Assembly (NCBI GenBank): GCA_016214055.1
Contig: JACRPE010000018.1
Span: 16,206-80,205 of the forward strand
Direction: 5' to 3'
DNA length: 64,000 bases
From: Candidatus Roizmanbacteria bacterium
GTDB lineage: Bacteria; Patescibacteriota; Microgenomatia; UBA1406; GWC2-37-13
Each line of letters begins with the position of its first letter. Position 1 is the first letter of the stretch. Positions 35,273 to 43,637 of the stretch are shown here, piece by piece. The position numbers and the translations under genes were made by a program. The notes under the pieces are model-generated. The model saw nothing but the letters and a program-made list of their open reading frames with translations, searched no databases and was not told the origin of the DNA.

Positions 35273-35827
35273 TTATATCTCCCTTATTTCTTTTTCTTTT
35301 GCTTCCTTTATTTCAAGAAGTTGAGTGTTTGCTTTTTGAGTTATGAGATCAATCTCTTTTTCCATACGGTACTTCTCATCTTCGGTCATGGTTTTTTCGT
35401 CAAATTGAGTCTTTATTTTCTTTCGTACATCATCGCGGTGATTGCGTACGATATTCCTTTTTTCTTCAATCTTCTGATTCACCAGTTTGACATATTTTTC
35501 CCTCTGCTCTTCAGACAAGGGAGGAACGCGGATGATAAGACGGGTTCCTTGTACTTGTGGGGAAAGACCTAAAGGTGATTTGAGTATGGCCTTTTCTATG
35601 TCAGGAATGGCCGAGGGATCAAAGGGAACAATGACGAGCGCGGCAGGACCTTCCGTTGTAATGGTTGCCATCTCCATCAATTTCAGTTTTGTTGAACCGC
35701 CGTATGCATCGACGACGAGCTGTTCAATTATGATGGGATTGGCACGGCCGGTACGAATCGTTTTTAAGTCTTCTGTTAAAGCGGTTGCAGTGAGTGAAAG
35801 TTGTTGTTTAAAATCGGAAAGGTCCAT
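35273..35827 (-). CDS. frr: Ribosome recycling factor
   Basis: 184 aa, near-full-length RRF: L-K-T-I-R-T-G-R-A-N-P, L-M-E-M-A-T-I, P-P-L-S-E-E-Q-R-E-K-Y-V-K and a C-terminal coiled coil ending K-E-K-E-I. With EF-G it splits post-termination ribosomes. ATG 35827. Confidence 0.96.
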   Translation of the reverse strand: MDLSDFKQQLSLTATALTEDLKTIRTGRANPIIIEQLVVDAYGGSTKLKLMEMATITTEGPAALVIVPFDPSAIPDIEKAILKSPLGLSPQVQGTRLIIRVPPLSEEQREKYVKLVNQKIEEKRNIVRNHRDDVRKKIKTQFDEKTMTEDEKYRMEKEIDLITQKANTQLLEIKEAKEKEIREI

Positions 35828-35856
35828 AGGCTATTTTATTCTATTTTCTACAATTT

Positions 35857-35916
35857 GTCATCCTGAACTTGTTTCAGGATCTTTCAGAAAGATGCTGAAA
35901 TATATTCAGCATGACA
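35857..35916. repeat. Dispersed palindromic repeat, family D
   Basis: gtcatcctgaactt...ttcaggatctt and agatgctgaaa...ttcagcatgaca: the same bipartite form as 24413-24493, in the frr-tsf gap where pyrH usually sits. Confidence 0.82.
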
Positions 35917-35927
35917 GAGCGTCAAAC

Positions 35928-36380
35928 TTATAGCGACCATCTCAAAATCCGTGTTACTTTCATATTTTCTCCAAACTTCAGTGCGGTTTCTTTGAATAGA
36001 TCACTCATTTTTTTTGACGGATCCCGGATATATTCTTGTTCTAACAGTTCCTCAACTGTTTCGGCTGGCAATGATGCAAGCTGCATCGCAAGGTCAGTTC
36101 CTAATTTTTGAAACTGTTCATTATTTGCCACAAAATCTGTTTCACATTGGATTTCGATGAGCGTAGCTATTTTTTTATTATGGTGAACGTAGGAAAATAT
36201 GGCACCTTGAGAGGTTGATCTTCCTGATTTATCAGCCAGTTTATCAGCTCCCCATTTGGTGAGAAGTTTTTGGGAGGCGGCCATGTCATTACCCGTTTCT
36301 TCAAGCGCTTTTTTACAAAGGGAAAAAGAAACGCCGGATTTTTCACGAAGAAGTTTTAATTTGGCAAAGTCTACTGCCAT
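35928..36380 (-). CDS. tsf: Elongation factor Ts, shortened
   Basis: From ATG 36380 it is 150 aa: UBA-like start (D-F-A-K-L-K-L-L-R-E-K-S-G-V-S-F-S-L-C-K-K-A-L), T-D-F-V-A-N-N, then a single repeat domain. E. coli EF-Ts is 283 aa; this is closer to the compact form of Thermus. The nucleotide-exchange TDFV core is intact. A longer frame is in rpsB sequence and is rejected. Ends in TGG-S-L near the repeat. Confidence 0.9.
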   Translation of the reverse strand: MAVDFAKLKLLREKSGVSFSLCKKALEETGNDMAASQKLLTKWGADKLADKSGRSTSQGAIFSYVHHNKKIATLIEIQCETDFVANNEQFQKLGTDLAMQLASLPAETVEELLEQEYIRDPSKKMSDLFKETALKFGENMKVTRILRWSL

Positions 36381-36381
36381 A

Positions 36382-37113
36382 TTATTTTGATTTAGGTGTG
36401 ACCGCGTCAGACGTGGGAACAGCCTTGGACGTGGCATACGCCGTAATAATATCCTTGATAACGATTTGAGCGGCGTTTGCAGAATCATCATTACCTACAA
36501 CAGGATAGGTAACTGTGTCAGGATTAGCATTCGTATCAAGAAGAGCTACGACGGGAATGTTATTTTTTTGAGCTTCGTTTAAAGCGTTCTTTTCTTTTTT
36601 GACGTCCACAATGAACATGACTTCAGGACGTTTCTCCATCTTTGATAAGCCAGAGTAGAGTTTGTTTAACCGGTATAATTCCTTACTGAATTTTGTGCGC
36701 TCATGCTTTACAAACTTGTCCCACTCGCCTTTTGTCTTGGATTCCTCCAGTTCATTCATCTTTTTTACGTTCTTCATGAGTGTTTCGAAGTTGGTAAGAA
36801 GACCGGGCATCCATTTGACGGTGATTGAAGGAATACCGTGCTCCTTGCAAAGTTCATCCACAAATTGACTTACGGTCTTTTTGGTGGCAACTACGAGAAG
36901 ATATTTACCCGCCTTTGCCTGCTCCTTCATGAATGCCTGAGCCGCCTCAATCTGCGCAAGCGTGATAGTAAGATCGATGATGGCGGTACCGTTGACCATC
37001 TTATATATGTATTTTCGTGCCTTGGGGTGAAGTCTATTTTTCTTGTGACCTAAATGTACTCCTGCGTTAAAAAGCCTTTCAATGGCGGCTGTTGTGTCTT
37101 TTTTTTCTTTCAT
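36382..37113 (-). CDS. rpsB: 30S ribosomal protein S2
   Basis: 243 aa: A-G-V-H-L-G-H-K-K-N-R-L-H-P-K at the start, F-V-D-E-L-C-K-E-H-G, R-W/K-W-M-P-G-L-L-T-N, and the D-x-N-A-N-P-D-x-V-x-Y-P-V motif of S2. ATG 37113; a TATAAT box 8 bases upstream and no Shine-Dalgarno. Confidence 0.95.
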   Translation of the reverse strand: MKEKKDTTAAIERLFNAGVHLGHKKNRLHPKARKYIYKMVNGTAIIDLTITLAQIEAAQAFMKEQAKAGKYLLVVATKKTVSQFVDELCKEHGIPSITVKWMPGLLTNFETLMKNVKKMNELEESKTKGEWDKFVKHERTKFSKELYRLNKLYSGLSKMEKRPEVMFIVDVKKEKNALNEAQKNNIPVVALLDTNANPDTVTYPVVGNDDSANAAQIVIKDIITAYATSKAVPTSDAVTPKSK

Positions 37114-37121
37114 AAGTTAAC

Positions 37122-37149
37122 ATTATACTAAAAAAACCATCGTTTGCAA
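37122..37149 (-). promoter_or_regulatory. rpsB promoter
   Basis: TTGCAA (37144-37149), 16-base spacer, TATAAT (37122-37127), 8 bases from the rpsB ATG. Confidence 0.6.
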
Positions 37150-37167
37150 TTTGTTTTTTCAGTACCA

Positions 37168-37294
37168 CACTGTAAAATTATTTAGGGGTTTTACAGTGTA
37201 AACCCATTTTACACTGGAAATTTCTGTTTAGTTTCCAGTGCTAAGCTGCTTTAATCCCGCCAAGGTGTGATAAACCAGCGTAAGATGGGTATAT
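37168..37294. repeat. Tandem hairpins and family G palindrome before rpsB
   Basis: CACTGTAAAA/TTTTACAGTG (37168-37198), CACTGGAAA/TTTCCAGTG (37212-37240), then a ctaagctgcttt...aaaccagcgtaagatg element shared with 43505-43550. Nothing gene-like in the 213-base gap. Confidence 0.65.
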
Positions 37295-37326
37295 AACAAC
37301 GAGCCCCTCAATGTTCAAGGGTAAAG

Positions 37327-38103
37327 TTAACGGGGAATGAATAAACCAGAGCCGTTACAATGCGACATGAGTTTAGCAAACCGCACATATGCTTCGTTAG
37401 CCATATTTGGATTGCTAGGTATTTGTTTCCAATTCACTGGTTCTCCATACATGGTTGAGAGATGTCGTTGGGTTGTCATAGATACCATACGATCATCTTG
37501 ATCTTCAACCCATAAGCCTCTATTACCAATATTAAAGAAAAGATATGGGTTACCGGTATATAACTCTCTGAGAGCTTCGATCGGATTTCCTTGATGTGTC
37601 TCTACATCACGCGGACTCCATCCTTCCCTCGTCAATGCGTCTCGCATGTAATTAAGAGGATCTAGCGAATTTGATCCAAACACAACATGAGCATGTCTGT
37701 GATGAATACTCATATTTTTATCTGGGCGGTTAATATGATTTATATCAGGCATACCGCCCCCGTGTTCAGCGTATATAACTTCTCCAGAAGCCTCAGAACG
37801 CAATCTTTTCAAGAAATGCGCAACCTCGTCAACTAAAAGTTCAGGCTGGGCAAAAGCAGTTCTGTGTTTCTTTCCTACTATTAAAACATGTTGCCCATCA
37901 GGACGGACGGGAAAAGAATCAGGAATAACTCGCAAATTATCCGACTCATATAGGGTTATTTCCGCTAAATTTCTTGCCGAGTGCCCGCCTCCCCACCCGT
38001 CCCACTTTTCCAGGTGTCTTGTAGGCTCTGACTTACTTGGCTCACAAAATAGACATCCAGGTTTAATAGGGGGAAATGGAGAAATGGTCAATTCAATAGC
38101 CAT
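37327..38103 (-). CDS. HIT-family protein
   Basis: 258 aa. Residues C-L-F-C near 17-20 and I-H-H-R-H-A-H-V-V-F (about 132-141) form the histidine-triad signature H-x-H-x-H-x-x. HIT proteins are nucleotide hydrolases or transferases. The C-terminal 100 residues show no other known domain. ATG 38103. Substrate unknown. Confidence 0.75.
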   Translation of the reverse strand: MAIELTISPFPPIKPGCLFCEPSKSEPTRHLEKWDGWGGGHSARNLAEITLYESDNLRVIPDSFPVRPDGQHVLIVGKKHRTAFAQPELLVDEVAHFLKRLRSEASGEVIYAEHGGGMPDINHINRPDKNMSIHHRHAHVVFGSNSLDPLNYMRDALTREGWSPRDVETHQGNPIEALRELYTGNPYLFFNIGNRGLWVEDQDDRMVSMTTQRHLSTMYGEPVNWKQIPSNPNMANEAYVRFAKLMSHCNGSGLFIPR

Positions 38104-38241
38104 GATTTTGATATACGAAAATTGATAATGAAGCTGGAGGGAGCACCGTTGTGGCGGCGGTAAGGTAGTGCGGCCATCGGTTGCTGGATAGGTCTAAAAC
38201 GGTCCAGTACTCTTCCTATCTCTCTTAATTAAGGAATATGA

Positions 38242-38400
38242 TTATACACGAACATTTTGTTCTTCAATAGCTTTTTCAGTTTTTTTTGCGGAATGAGTGG
38301 AGTTGGATAGAAGTGAAAGAAATGATTTATCAGGAGGGAGGCCTAATCTTTGGAGAGTTTTGAGCTGGTTCCTCAATTTATTTTGTAGTTTGTCTGTCAT
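38242..38400 (-). CDS. Small charged protein (52 aa), unknown
   Basis: From ATG 38400: M-T-D-K-L-Q-N-K-L-R-N-Q-L-K-T-L-Q-R-L-G. Amphipathic, with Lys/Gln-rich helix and Ser-rich end. The longer 94-aa frame runs through a promoter and is rejected. Real but unassigned. Confidence 0.4.
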   Translation of the reverse strand: MTDKLQNKLRNQLKTLQRLGLPPDKSFLSLLSNSTHSAKKTEKAIEEQNVRV

Positions 38401-38431
38401 ATTCTGACGAGCCAAATGTAAATCTATACAT

Positions 38432-38459
38432 ATTATATACATATCATATTTTTTGTCAA
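38432..38459 (-). promoter_or_regulatory. Strong promoter for the 52-aa gene
   Basis: TTGACA (38454-38459), 16-base spacer, TATAAT (38432-38437) on the minus strand. Confidence 0.75.
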
Positions 38460-38505
38460 GGGCAAAATAGAAAGTGGAAGGTAGAAGATAGAAAAAAATA
38501 ATGGT

Positions 38506-38540
38506 TATAACGGTTATAATAGTCATAAATATTATAAAAT
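38506..38540. repeat. 9-bp GGTTATAAC repeat before nadD
   Basis: ggttataac, ggttataat, agtcataaa, tattataaa in the gap before nadD; same family as 27092 and 27676. Confidence 0.55.
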
Positions 38541-38552
38541 AGTGAAAACATT

Positions 38553-39164
38553 ATGAAAATAGCAATTTTAGGAGGAGCATTCGACCCGCCGCATATAGGA
38601 CACTATCTCGTGGCATCGCAGGTTAAAGAAAATCTGAAAATGGATGAGGTGTGGTTGATGACCTGCTATTCTTATTTTCCCGAATTCCCGATAAAATTTG
38701 CAAAAATTACCCCCTATGAGGAGCGACATAAAATGGCCTCATATTTTAAGAAGATCGGAATTCAAGTATCTGATTTCGAGGGGCAATATAATAAGAGAAG
38801 CCGGACAATAGATACCCTTCGTTTACTTTATAAAAAATATCCCCAACATTCTTTCTCCTGGATCATCGGCTCCGACTGTCTCCCCTCTTTTCACCTCTGG
38901 AATGAGTGGAGGGAATTGGTCCAAAAACATAATCTTATTATATTTCCCCGCGATACCGACTTTAAGACGTTGGAAAATCGAGTACGGGAAGCTTTTAAAC
39001 TTAGGAGAATTCCGCCAAATATCACCATCGTCGAGGGAGATCTTATGGTGAGTAATATCGCATCGACTCATATACGGAATAGAGTGAGAAGGAACTTACC
39101 CATTACGTCGTTTGTATTGCCTGAGGTGGAAAGTTATATAAAAAAAAATAGATTATATATATGA
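38553..39164 (+). CDS. nadD: Nicotinate-nucleotide adenylyltransferase
   Basis: 203 aa. G-G-A-F-D-P-P-H-I-G-H is the nucleotidyltransferase signature, W-I-I-G-S-D and the C-terminal A-S-T-H-I-R-N-R motif complete it. Transfers AMP to nicotinate mononucleotide. ATG 38553; stops with TGA. Forms a small NAD unit with nadE. Confidence 0.94.
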   Translation: MKIAILGGAFDPPHIGHYLVASQVKENLKMDEVWLMTCYSYFPEFPIKFAKITPYEERHKMASYFKKIGIQVSDFEGQYNKRSRTIDTLRLLYKKYPQHSFSWIIGSDCLPSFHLWNEWRELVQKHNLIIFPRDTDFKTLENRVREAFKLRRIPPNITIVEGDLMVSNIASTHIRNRVRRNLPITSFVLPEVESYIKKNRLYI

Positions 39165-39245
39165 ATTATCAAACATTTTTTTATGCGGCTTCACCCCCGG
39201 AGGGGGTACCCCCAAGCCATTGCATAAAAAATTATTTGATAATTC
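39163..39245. repeat. Family E palindrome between nadD and nadE
   Basis: gaattatcaaacatttttttatgc... core cccccggaggggg ... gcataaaaaa, tttgataattc: nested stem-loop, copy of the element at 33928. Confidence 0.78.
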
Positions 39246-39258
39246 AAGACGAAGATTT

Positions 39259-39999
39259 ATGAATTCAAAAATTGAAACGGAGAAAATAATTTCATTTCTT
39301 CAGAACATTTTGAAAAGGACGGGGTTAAAAGATATTGTCCTTGGCTGGTCGGGAGGTATTGATTCGACGTTGTGCCTCTTTTTGTTAGTAAGGGCAATGC
39401 CGAATGAAAACATTCACGTCTTGCACCTGCCATATATATATTCCTCAATTAACGAATTAACGAATTCAGACATTAACGGATTAAAAGTTCATGAGATAAA
39501 TATTAAGAAGTCTGTTGATACCTTATGGAAAACAGTGAACCCCTCCGATTCGGTGGGTGAGAATGGCAAGGTGAGACTTGGAAATATCATGGCGCGGGTG
39601 AGGATGATTACGCTCTTTGATTTTGCCAAAAAAGTGAATGGTCTGGTATGTGGTACGGAAAATAAATCGGAACATCTTCTTGGGTACTTTACCCGGTATG
39701 GCGATGGAGCCTCCGATATTGAGCCGATACAACATTTGTTTAAAACTCAAGTATTTGAATTGGCAAAATATCTAGGCGTTCCCGATACTATCATAAAAAA
39801 ATCTCCCAGCGCAAATCTTTGGGATGGACAGACGGATGAGGGCGAGTTTGGTTTTACCTATGAAGAGGCAGACGAAGTGTTAAGTGAGTTAAGGGAATAT
39901 AAAGGAATAGTAAAGGAGTATAAGGGGAAAGTAAGGGAAAAAATTATGGAGCGGGTGAAGAAAAATAAATTCAAACGAGAAGTACCCTACACATTATAA
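39259..39999 (+). CDS. nadE: NAD synthase (ammonia- or glutamine-dependent type)
   Basis: From ATG 39259 it is 246 aa, synthetase domain only. P-loop G-W-S-G-G-I-D-S-T, then G-T-E-N-K-S-E-H and Y-G-D-G-A-S-D-I-E-P-I. No glutaminase domain. A TTAACnnn array (39444-39486) is translated in frame as I-N-E-L-T-N-S-D-I-N-G, lengthening the loop between two beta-alpha units. Confidence 0.92.
   Translation: MNSKIETEKIISFLQNILKRTGLKDIVLGWSGGIDSTLCLFLLVRAMPNENIHVLHLPYIYSSINELTNSDINGLKVHEINIKKSVDTLWKTVNPSDSVGENGKVRLGNIMARVRMITLFDFAKKVNGLVCGTENKSEHLLGYFTRYGDGASDIEPIQHLFKTQVFELAKYLGVPDTIIKKSPSANLWDGQTDEGEFGFTYEEADEVLSELREYKGIVKEYKGKVREKIMERVKKNKFKREVPYTL
39444..39486. repeat. TTAACnnn array in frame in nadE
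   Basis: caattaacgaattaacg, aattcagac, attaacggatta: the same unit as the intergenic arrays, but translated (Asn-Glu-Leu-Thr-Asn and Asp-Ile-Asn-Gly). Confidence 0.75.
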
Positions 40000-40103
40000 T
40001 TTGAAATTTGAGGTTCGAAATTTGAAATCAATTTTCAATTGATAAATGTTTAAAATAATTTAAATTGAGATTTGATTATAAATTTTAAATTTCAAATTAA
40101 AAA
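40000..40103. repeat. AT-rich AAATTTGAAATTTGA inverted repeat
   Basis: tttgaaatttgaggttcg and its complement near 40070-40100 bracket the gap between nadE and the DUF62 gene. The same words (ttcaaatttcaaatta) appear inside recR near 21330-21360. Confidence 0.6.
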
Positions 40104-40925
40104 TTACTTTATCTCTATCTTCTGTCCGGGACGGGGATGATTGAATTCTGCAAGGCCGGTGGTGGGATTTTTTTCAGTAAAATGTCTCCATACGGATATT
40201 TCTAAGTTGGGATTATCCTTCGTTCCCGATGAGCCGGGATAGATGACGAGCTGCCCGGGAGTTGCTCCAAAAAGATTATCTACATAGAGTGCTTTCTTCT
40301 TCACATCATTGAGTGTAATTTCTACCGTATTTCCATATTCAAATATTCCCTTCAGTTCTTCGTGTGTCATAGTGGTCTTAATGTTTCCATGATTATCAAT
40401 GTGTCCAACATAGTGATCGTCAAGTCCCGGAATATTGTTTGCGGGTACTTCTTCAAGCTCCATCTCATCTTCCATCTCATCCATGAGGTGAGCGCTCACT
40501 CGCGCGTATAAATCTCGTGACCGAAACTGACTCCCCTGGTCAAGTCCCTGGTAATGAAATATGAGATCGATTTTATTTTTAACAAGCGAAAAATCATATC
40601 CGGCATTGGGTCCGCAGAGGAACATGCCTGATTTTAATTTCACAATAATAAACTCTGCGCCTTTTGCCTTTTTGACTCCCTCCATGGTTTGAATACGGGG
40701 GTCAGTGTTTTGGAAAATCACGGTATTTAATGGATCGCCATATTGCTCCTCAGTATTAATTATTTGATTCATGAGGAAGCCCGTGTGGATAGTTGAAGGG
40801 GTTGAGGCAACGAAAGTAATGTTTGCTCCGCGATTGTCTTTTAAGAAACCTTCAACTGCCGTTTTCACTTCCTGACAATTCAATGAATCGTGTGCCCAAT
40901 CCGCGATGATGATGAGTTTTTTCAT
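40104..40925 (-). CDS. DUF62-like SAM hydrolase/adenosyltransferase family protein
   Basis: 273 aa. Overall order fits the DUF62 fold (SAM hydroxide adenosyltransferase or halogenase): A-D-W-A-H-D at the start, S-T-P-S-T-I-H-T-G, G-P-N-A-G-Y and the C-terminal barrel V-G-H-I-D-N-H-G-N-I-K-T-T. Canonical D-Y-V/H-x-V-P-P and D-P-G-V-G motifs are only partly kept, so activity is uncertain. ATG 40925, 16 bases downstream of the NRAMP stop. Confidence 0.6.
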   Translation of the reverse strand: MKKLIIIADWAHDSLNCQEVKTAVEGFLKDNRGANITFVASTPSTIHTGFLMNQIINTEEQYGDPLNTVIFQNTDPRIQTMEGVKKAKGAEFIIVKLKSGMFLCGPNAGYDFSLVKNKIDLIFHYQGLDQGSQFRSRDLYARVSAHLMDEMEDEMELEEVPANNIPGLDDHYVGHIDNHGNIKTTMTHEELKGIFEYGNTVEITLNDVKKKALYVDNLFGATPGQLVIYPGSSGTKDNPNLEISVWRHFTEKNPTTGLAEFNHPRPGQKIEIK

Positions 40926-40940
40926 AGAACAAACAGCATA

Positions 40941-42215
40941 CTAAAATTTTATAAACTGTGCAACCACTGTGAATAGCGAGGCTATGGCAATGACAACGGT
41001 GCCGCCGATTGCAAACCATTTTTGAAAAGGATTGTTTATGTATTTTCCCATGAGTTTTTTATCGTTGGTAAACTTGATAAGGTAAAAAAATATGGGGGGT
41101 AATGCCATCGCATTCAGGATTTGCGTCGCGATTACTATTTGAAATAAGTTTACAAAGGGAAGAAGGATAATAAAAAACGCGGCAAGGAGTTGTACTAAAA
41201 AGAGAATATAAAAAGTTTTACTTTTGGTAAAACTGTTATCGAGACTGCCCGAATAACCGAAAAACTCAGAAAATGCATATGTGGTTGAAAGACCGACGAT
41301 GACAATACCCATAAACCCTGCATTCATGATCCCAAAGGCAAAAAGCGTTGCAGCAAGTTTCCCCGCAAACGGCTCAATGGCAAGTGATGCCTGTTCTCCG
41401 GAAAGAAGGGGCACTTGATGGACGAAGAGGGTTGCGGCGGTTGCAACAATCATAAAGAAGGAAAAAAAGTCGGTGAGAAACGCTCCCCAATATGTTTCTA
41501 TCTGTGAAAATAAGAGCTTGCCTTTTTCAATCTGCTTATCCAGACCAAAACTGCTGATAAAAAATTGTCCCCAGGGAGTGATGGTGGTGCCGAGCACGCC
41601 GAGGCCGGTTATGATATACAGCTTCCAGTAGCCATCCGTAAACTTTATCCCTTGAGGCCACGCAAGATTGGCAAGGGCCAAGTGCCAGTTTGGATTGGAT
41701 TTAAAAGCCGAAAAAATATACGCTAGATAAAAAAAACAGGAAACAAGCATGATATTTTGGGTTGCTTTATAGTTACCTTTCGTAACAAAGAAAAAGGTAA
41801 CCGCAATCAGTATTGCGGCAAGGGGTATTGCAGGTAAATGAAGAATGTGCGCCGTGGTTTTGAACGCGGCAACGTCAACGATTATCGTTCCCATATTTGC
41901 AACAAACAAGCATGCAAAAATGAAAATGGCCGCCTTAATTCCAAACTTTTCTCTGATTAAGTCGCCAAGGCCTTTCCTCGTGACCAAACTCAGCCTCATT
42001 CCCATTTCCTGAGTAATGGCAAGAAGTATAGTGACCCACACCAACAAAAACAAAATGGGATACCCTAATTGAGCTCCTGCAATGGCGTATGTTGCAACTC
42101 CTGAGGCGTCATTATCAGCCATAGCCGTGATAGTCGCCGGTCCAAAAATGCTCAAATATAAAAGGAGGCTCATTTTTATCCGTTGAAAATAGAGCGCAAA
42201 TTTATTGTTATTCAT
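40941..42215 (-). CDS. NRAMP-family transporter, atypical metal site (possible magnesium type)
   Basis: 424 aa, about 11 transmembrane segments. TM1 reads G-P-A-T-I-T-A-M-A-D-N-D-A-S-G where manganese/iron NRAMPs have D-P-G-N, and TM6 has T-I-T-P-W-G-Q-F-F where they have A/M-P-H. Loss of the Met and His that favour transition metals and the keeping of one TM1 Asp resemble NRAMP-related magnesium transporters. Its neighbour is an MgtE-type cytoplasmic domain protein, consistent with Mg2+. It is 11 bases upstream of that gene's end on the same strand. Confidence 0.8.
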   Translation of the reverse strand: MNNNKFALYFQRIKMSLLLYLSIFGPATITAMADNDASGVATYAIAGAQLGYPILFLLVWVTILLAITQEMGMRLSLVTRKGLGDLIREKFGIKAAIFIFACLFVANMGTIIVDVAAFKTTAHILHLPAIPLAAILIAVTFFFVTKGNYKATQNIMLVSCFFYLAYIFSAFKSNPNWHLALANLAWPQGIKFTDGYWKLYIITGLGVLGTTITPWGQFFISSFGLDKQIEKGKLLFSQIETYWGAFLTDFFSFFMIVATAATLFVHQVPLLSGEQASLAIEPFAGKLAATLFAFGIMNAGFMGIVIVGLSTTYAFSEFFGYSGSLDNSFTKSKTFYILFLVQLLAAFFIILLPFVNLFQIVIATQILNAMALPPIFFYLIKFTNDKKLMGKYINNPFQKWFAIGGTVVIAIASLFTVVAQFIKF

Positions 42216-42226
42216 GGGAAGTTATG

Positions 42227-43450
42227 TTATAACCTTTTTTGTATAAATCCTGCAACCTGATCAAATGTCAGTATGCCCAGCATATTCTTATTATTATTGA
42301 CGACGGGTAGCGCGGGTAGATGATACCTCAGCATCTTGCGGATGGCAATCTCAATCGGAGTGGTAAGCCTGATTTCGATAAGGTTTTGAGTCATAAATTT
42401 ATATACAGGCGTCTCCCGGTCCTGCATGAGAAGGTCGTGGGGATTAAAGACACCTACTAATTGCTTCTCAGAATTAAGCACATAAATGGCGGCAAAAAAA
42501 GAATACTCTGCCGTGTCGCCTTTTATCTTACCCATAACTTCGTGTACCGTTGCCGTGGGCGTTGTGGTCATATACTCTGAGGTGATAATTTTTCCAATCG
42601 GAGTGCGGGAAAGATTCATAAGGTGCTGAAGTTCCTTTCGTTTATGCTCAGGAATGAGAATGAGAATTTCTTCCCGCTTCTTCCGGGGAATCGCCAGAAG
42701 TATATCAACCGCCTCATCAATATGGATAAGTTGGAGTATGCTAGCCGATTTATCCGCCTCCCAATGGAGAAAAAGATCCCGTTGATAATTGATATTCAAA
42801 TTACTTATGACTTCGGCGGCAAACTTTTTGTCCAAAATCCGCAAAAACTTATGCACATTTTTTTCATTTGTCTTTTCCAGATAATCGGCCAAGTCTTCCG
42901 GGCGCATATCCTGTAATTTTTCTTCGCGTTTTTTTAATCTCACTTTTCCCTGAGTGAGCTCAAGAGGCTGGATATCACCCCATGAGAGAAATTGAGATGC
43001 GAGATTGTATCCGAACAAATGAAGAAAGTTATAAGCCAACGATTCTACACCCACTCTGCGCAGGATCCCCAACAAACCAATATCCACGCCGGTTATGGCC
43101 ATCTCATACTTTTCCGGAGTATTGAGCTCTTGAAGAGATACATCATTAACCCGCACGATCTTGTTGCCTCCTATATCGATAATTTGCTTATCCAACAGAT
43201 TCTTTTTAATATAAAGTTCATTTTCTTCAAGCCCTCCTGTCATGTATGCTTTTTTTATCACTACGCTGTGGTTCATCTTCAGCACATATTCAAACGGAAG
43301 AATGAGCTGGTCGTGGCGGTAAGTGTTAATGACGAGTTTCGACACCTTAGGGTTTGATGAGACCATGAAGATGATGTCATCAAGCTTCCCTATTTCTATC
43401 CGGTCTTCTGTAAATACTTTTTTTCCCTCAAGTTCTGAGAAGTAGAGCAT
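42227..43450 (-). CDS. PRC-barrel / MgtE N-domain / CBS protein without channel
   Basis: From ATG 43450 it is 407 aa. A PRC-barrel-like start (L-E-G-K-K-V-F-T, I-G-K-L-D-D-I), an MgtE_N alpha-solenoid (R-P-E-D-L-A-D-Y-L-E, H-I-D-E-A-V-D-I-L), then two CBS motifs to the end (T-T-T-P-T-A-T-V-H-E-V, L-P-V-V-N-N-N-K). The MgtE transmembrane domain is absent. In MgtE these domains sense Mg2+ and close the pore; here they may control the NRAMP-like transporter next door. A GTG at 43468 would extend it; ATG preferred as TATAAT lies 6 bases upstream. Confidence 0.82.
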   Translation of the reverse strand: MLYFSELEGKKVFTEDRIEIGKLDDIIFMVSSNPKVSKLVINTYRHDQLILPFEYVLKMNHSVVIKKAYMTGGLEENELYIKKNLLDKQIIDIGGNKIVRVNDVSLQELNTPEKYEMAITGVDIGLLGILRRVGVESLAYNFLHLFGYNLASQFLSWGDIQPLELTQGKVRLKKREEKLQDMRPEDLADYLEKTNEKNVHKFLRILDKKFAAEVISNLNINYQRDLFLHWEADKSASILQLIHIDEAVDILLAIPRKKREEILILIPEHKRKELQHLMNLSRTPIGKIITSEYMTTTPTATVHEVMGKIKGDTAEYSFFAAIYVLNSEKQLVGVFNPHDLLMQDRETPVYKFMTQNLIEIRLTTPIEIAIRKMLRYHLPALPVVNNNKNMLGILTFDQVAGFIQKRL

Positions 43451-43504
43451 AGTAGTATTATAGTACACTAAAAAACCCTTGATTAAAATTTGTTTTTCAG
43501 TATC

Positions 43505-43550
43505 TACTCATCTAAGCTGCTTTGCTATGCAAACCAGCGTAAGATGAGTA
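43505..43550. repeat. Family G palindrome before the MgtE-N gene
   Basis: tactcatct...gctgctttgctatgcaaac cagc...agatgagta: a stem-loop shared with the rpsB upstream region; both are preceded by a similar ctaaaaaa...tttgtttttcagta stretch. Confidence 0.65.
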
Positions 43551-43598
43551 TACACAAACAGTGCGTATTTGCAAGGGATGGGAATGAGCAATCGAATT

Positions 43599-43628
43599 TT
43601 GACTTGAAACGTATAAAAGTGATATAAT
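43599..43628 (+). promoter_or_regulatory. Promoter of the Ig-like gene
   Basis: TTGACT (43599-43604), 18-base spacer, TATAAT (43623-43628), 9 bases from the ATG at 43638. Confidence 0.65.
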
Positions 43629-43637
43629 ATGTGACAT

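Noticed and set aside
36381..36491. N-terminal extension of EF-Ts
   Set aside because: It is an out-of-frame reading of the rpsB 3' end; EF-Ts homology starts at the ATG at 36380.
38401..38526. Upstream part of a 94-codon frame before the 52-aa gene
   Set aside because: It runs through a strong promoter (38432-38459), so it would lie upstream of the transcript start.
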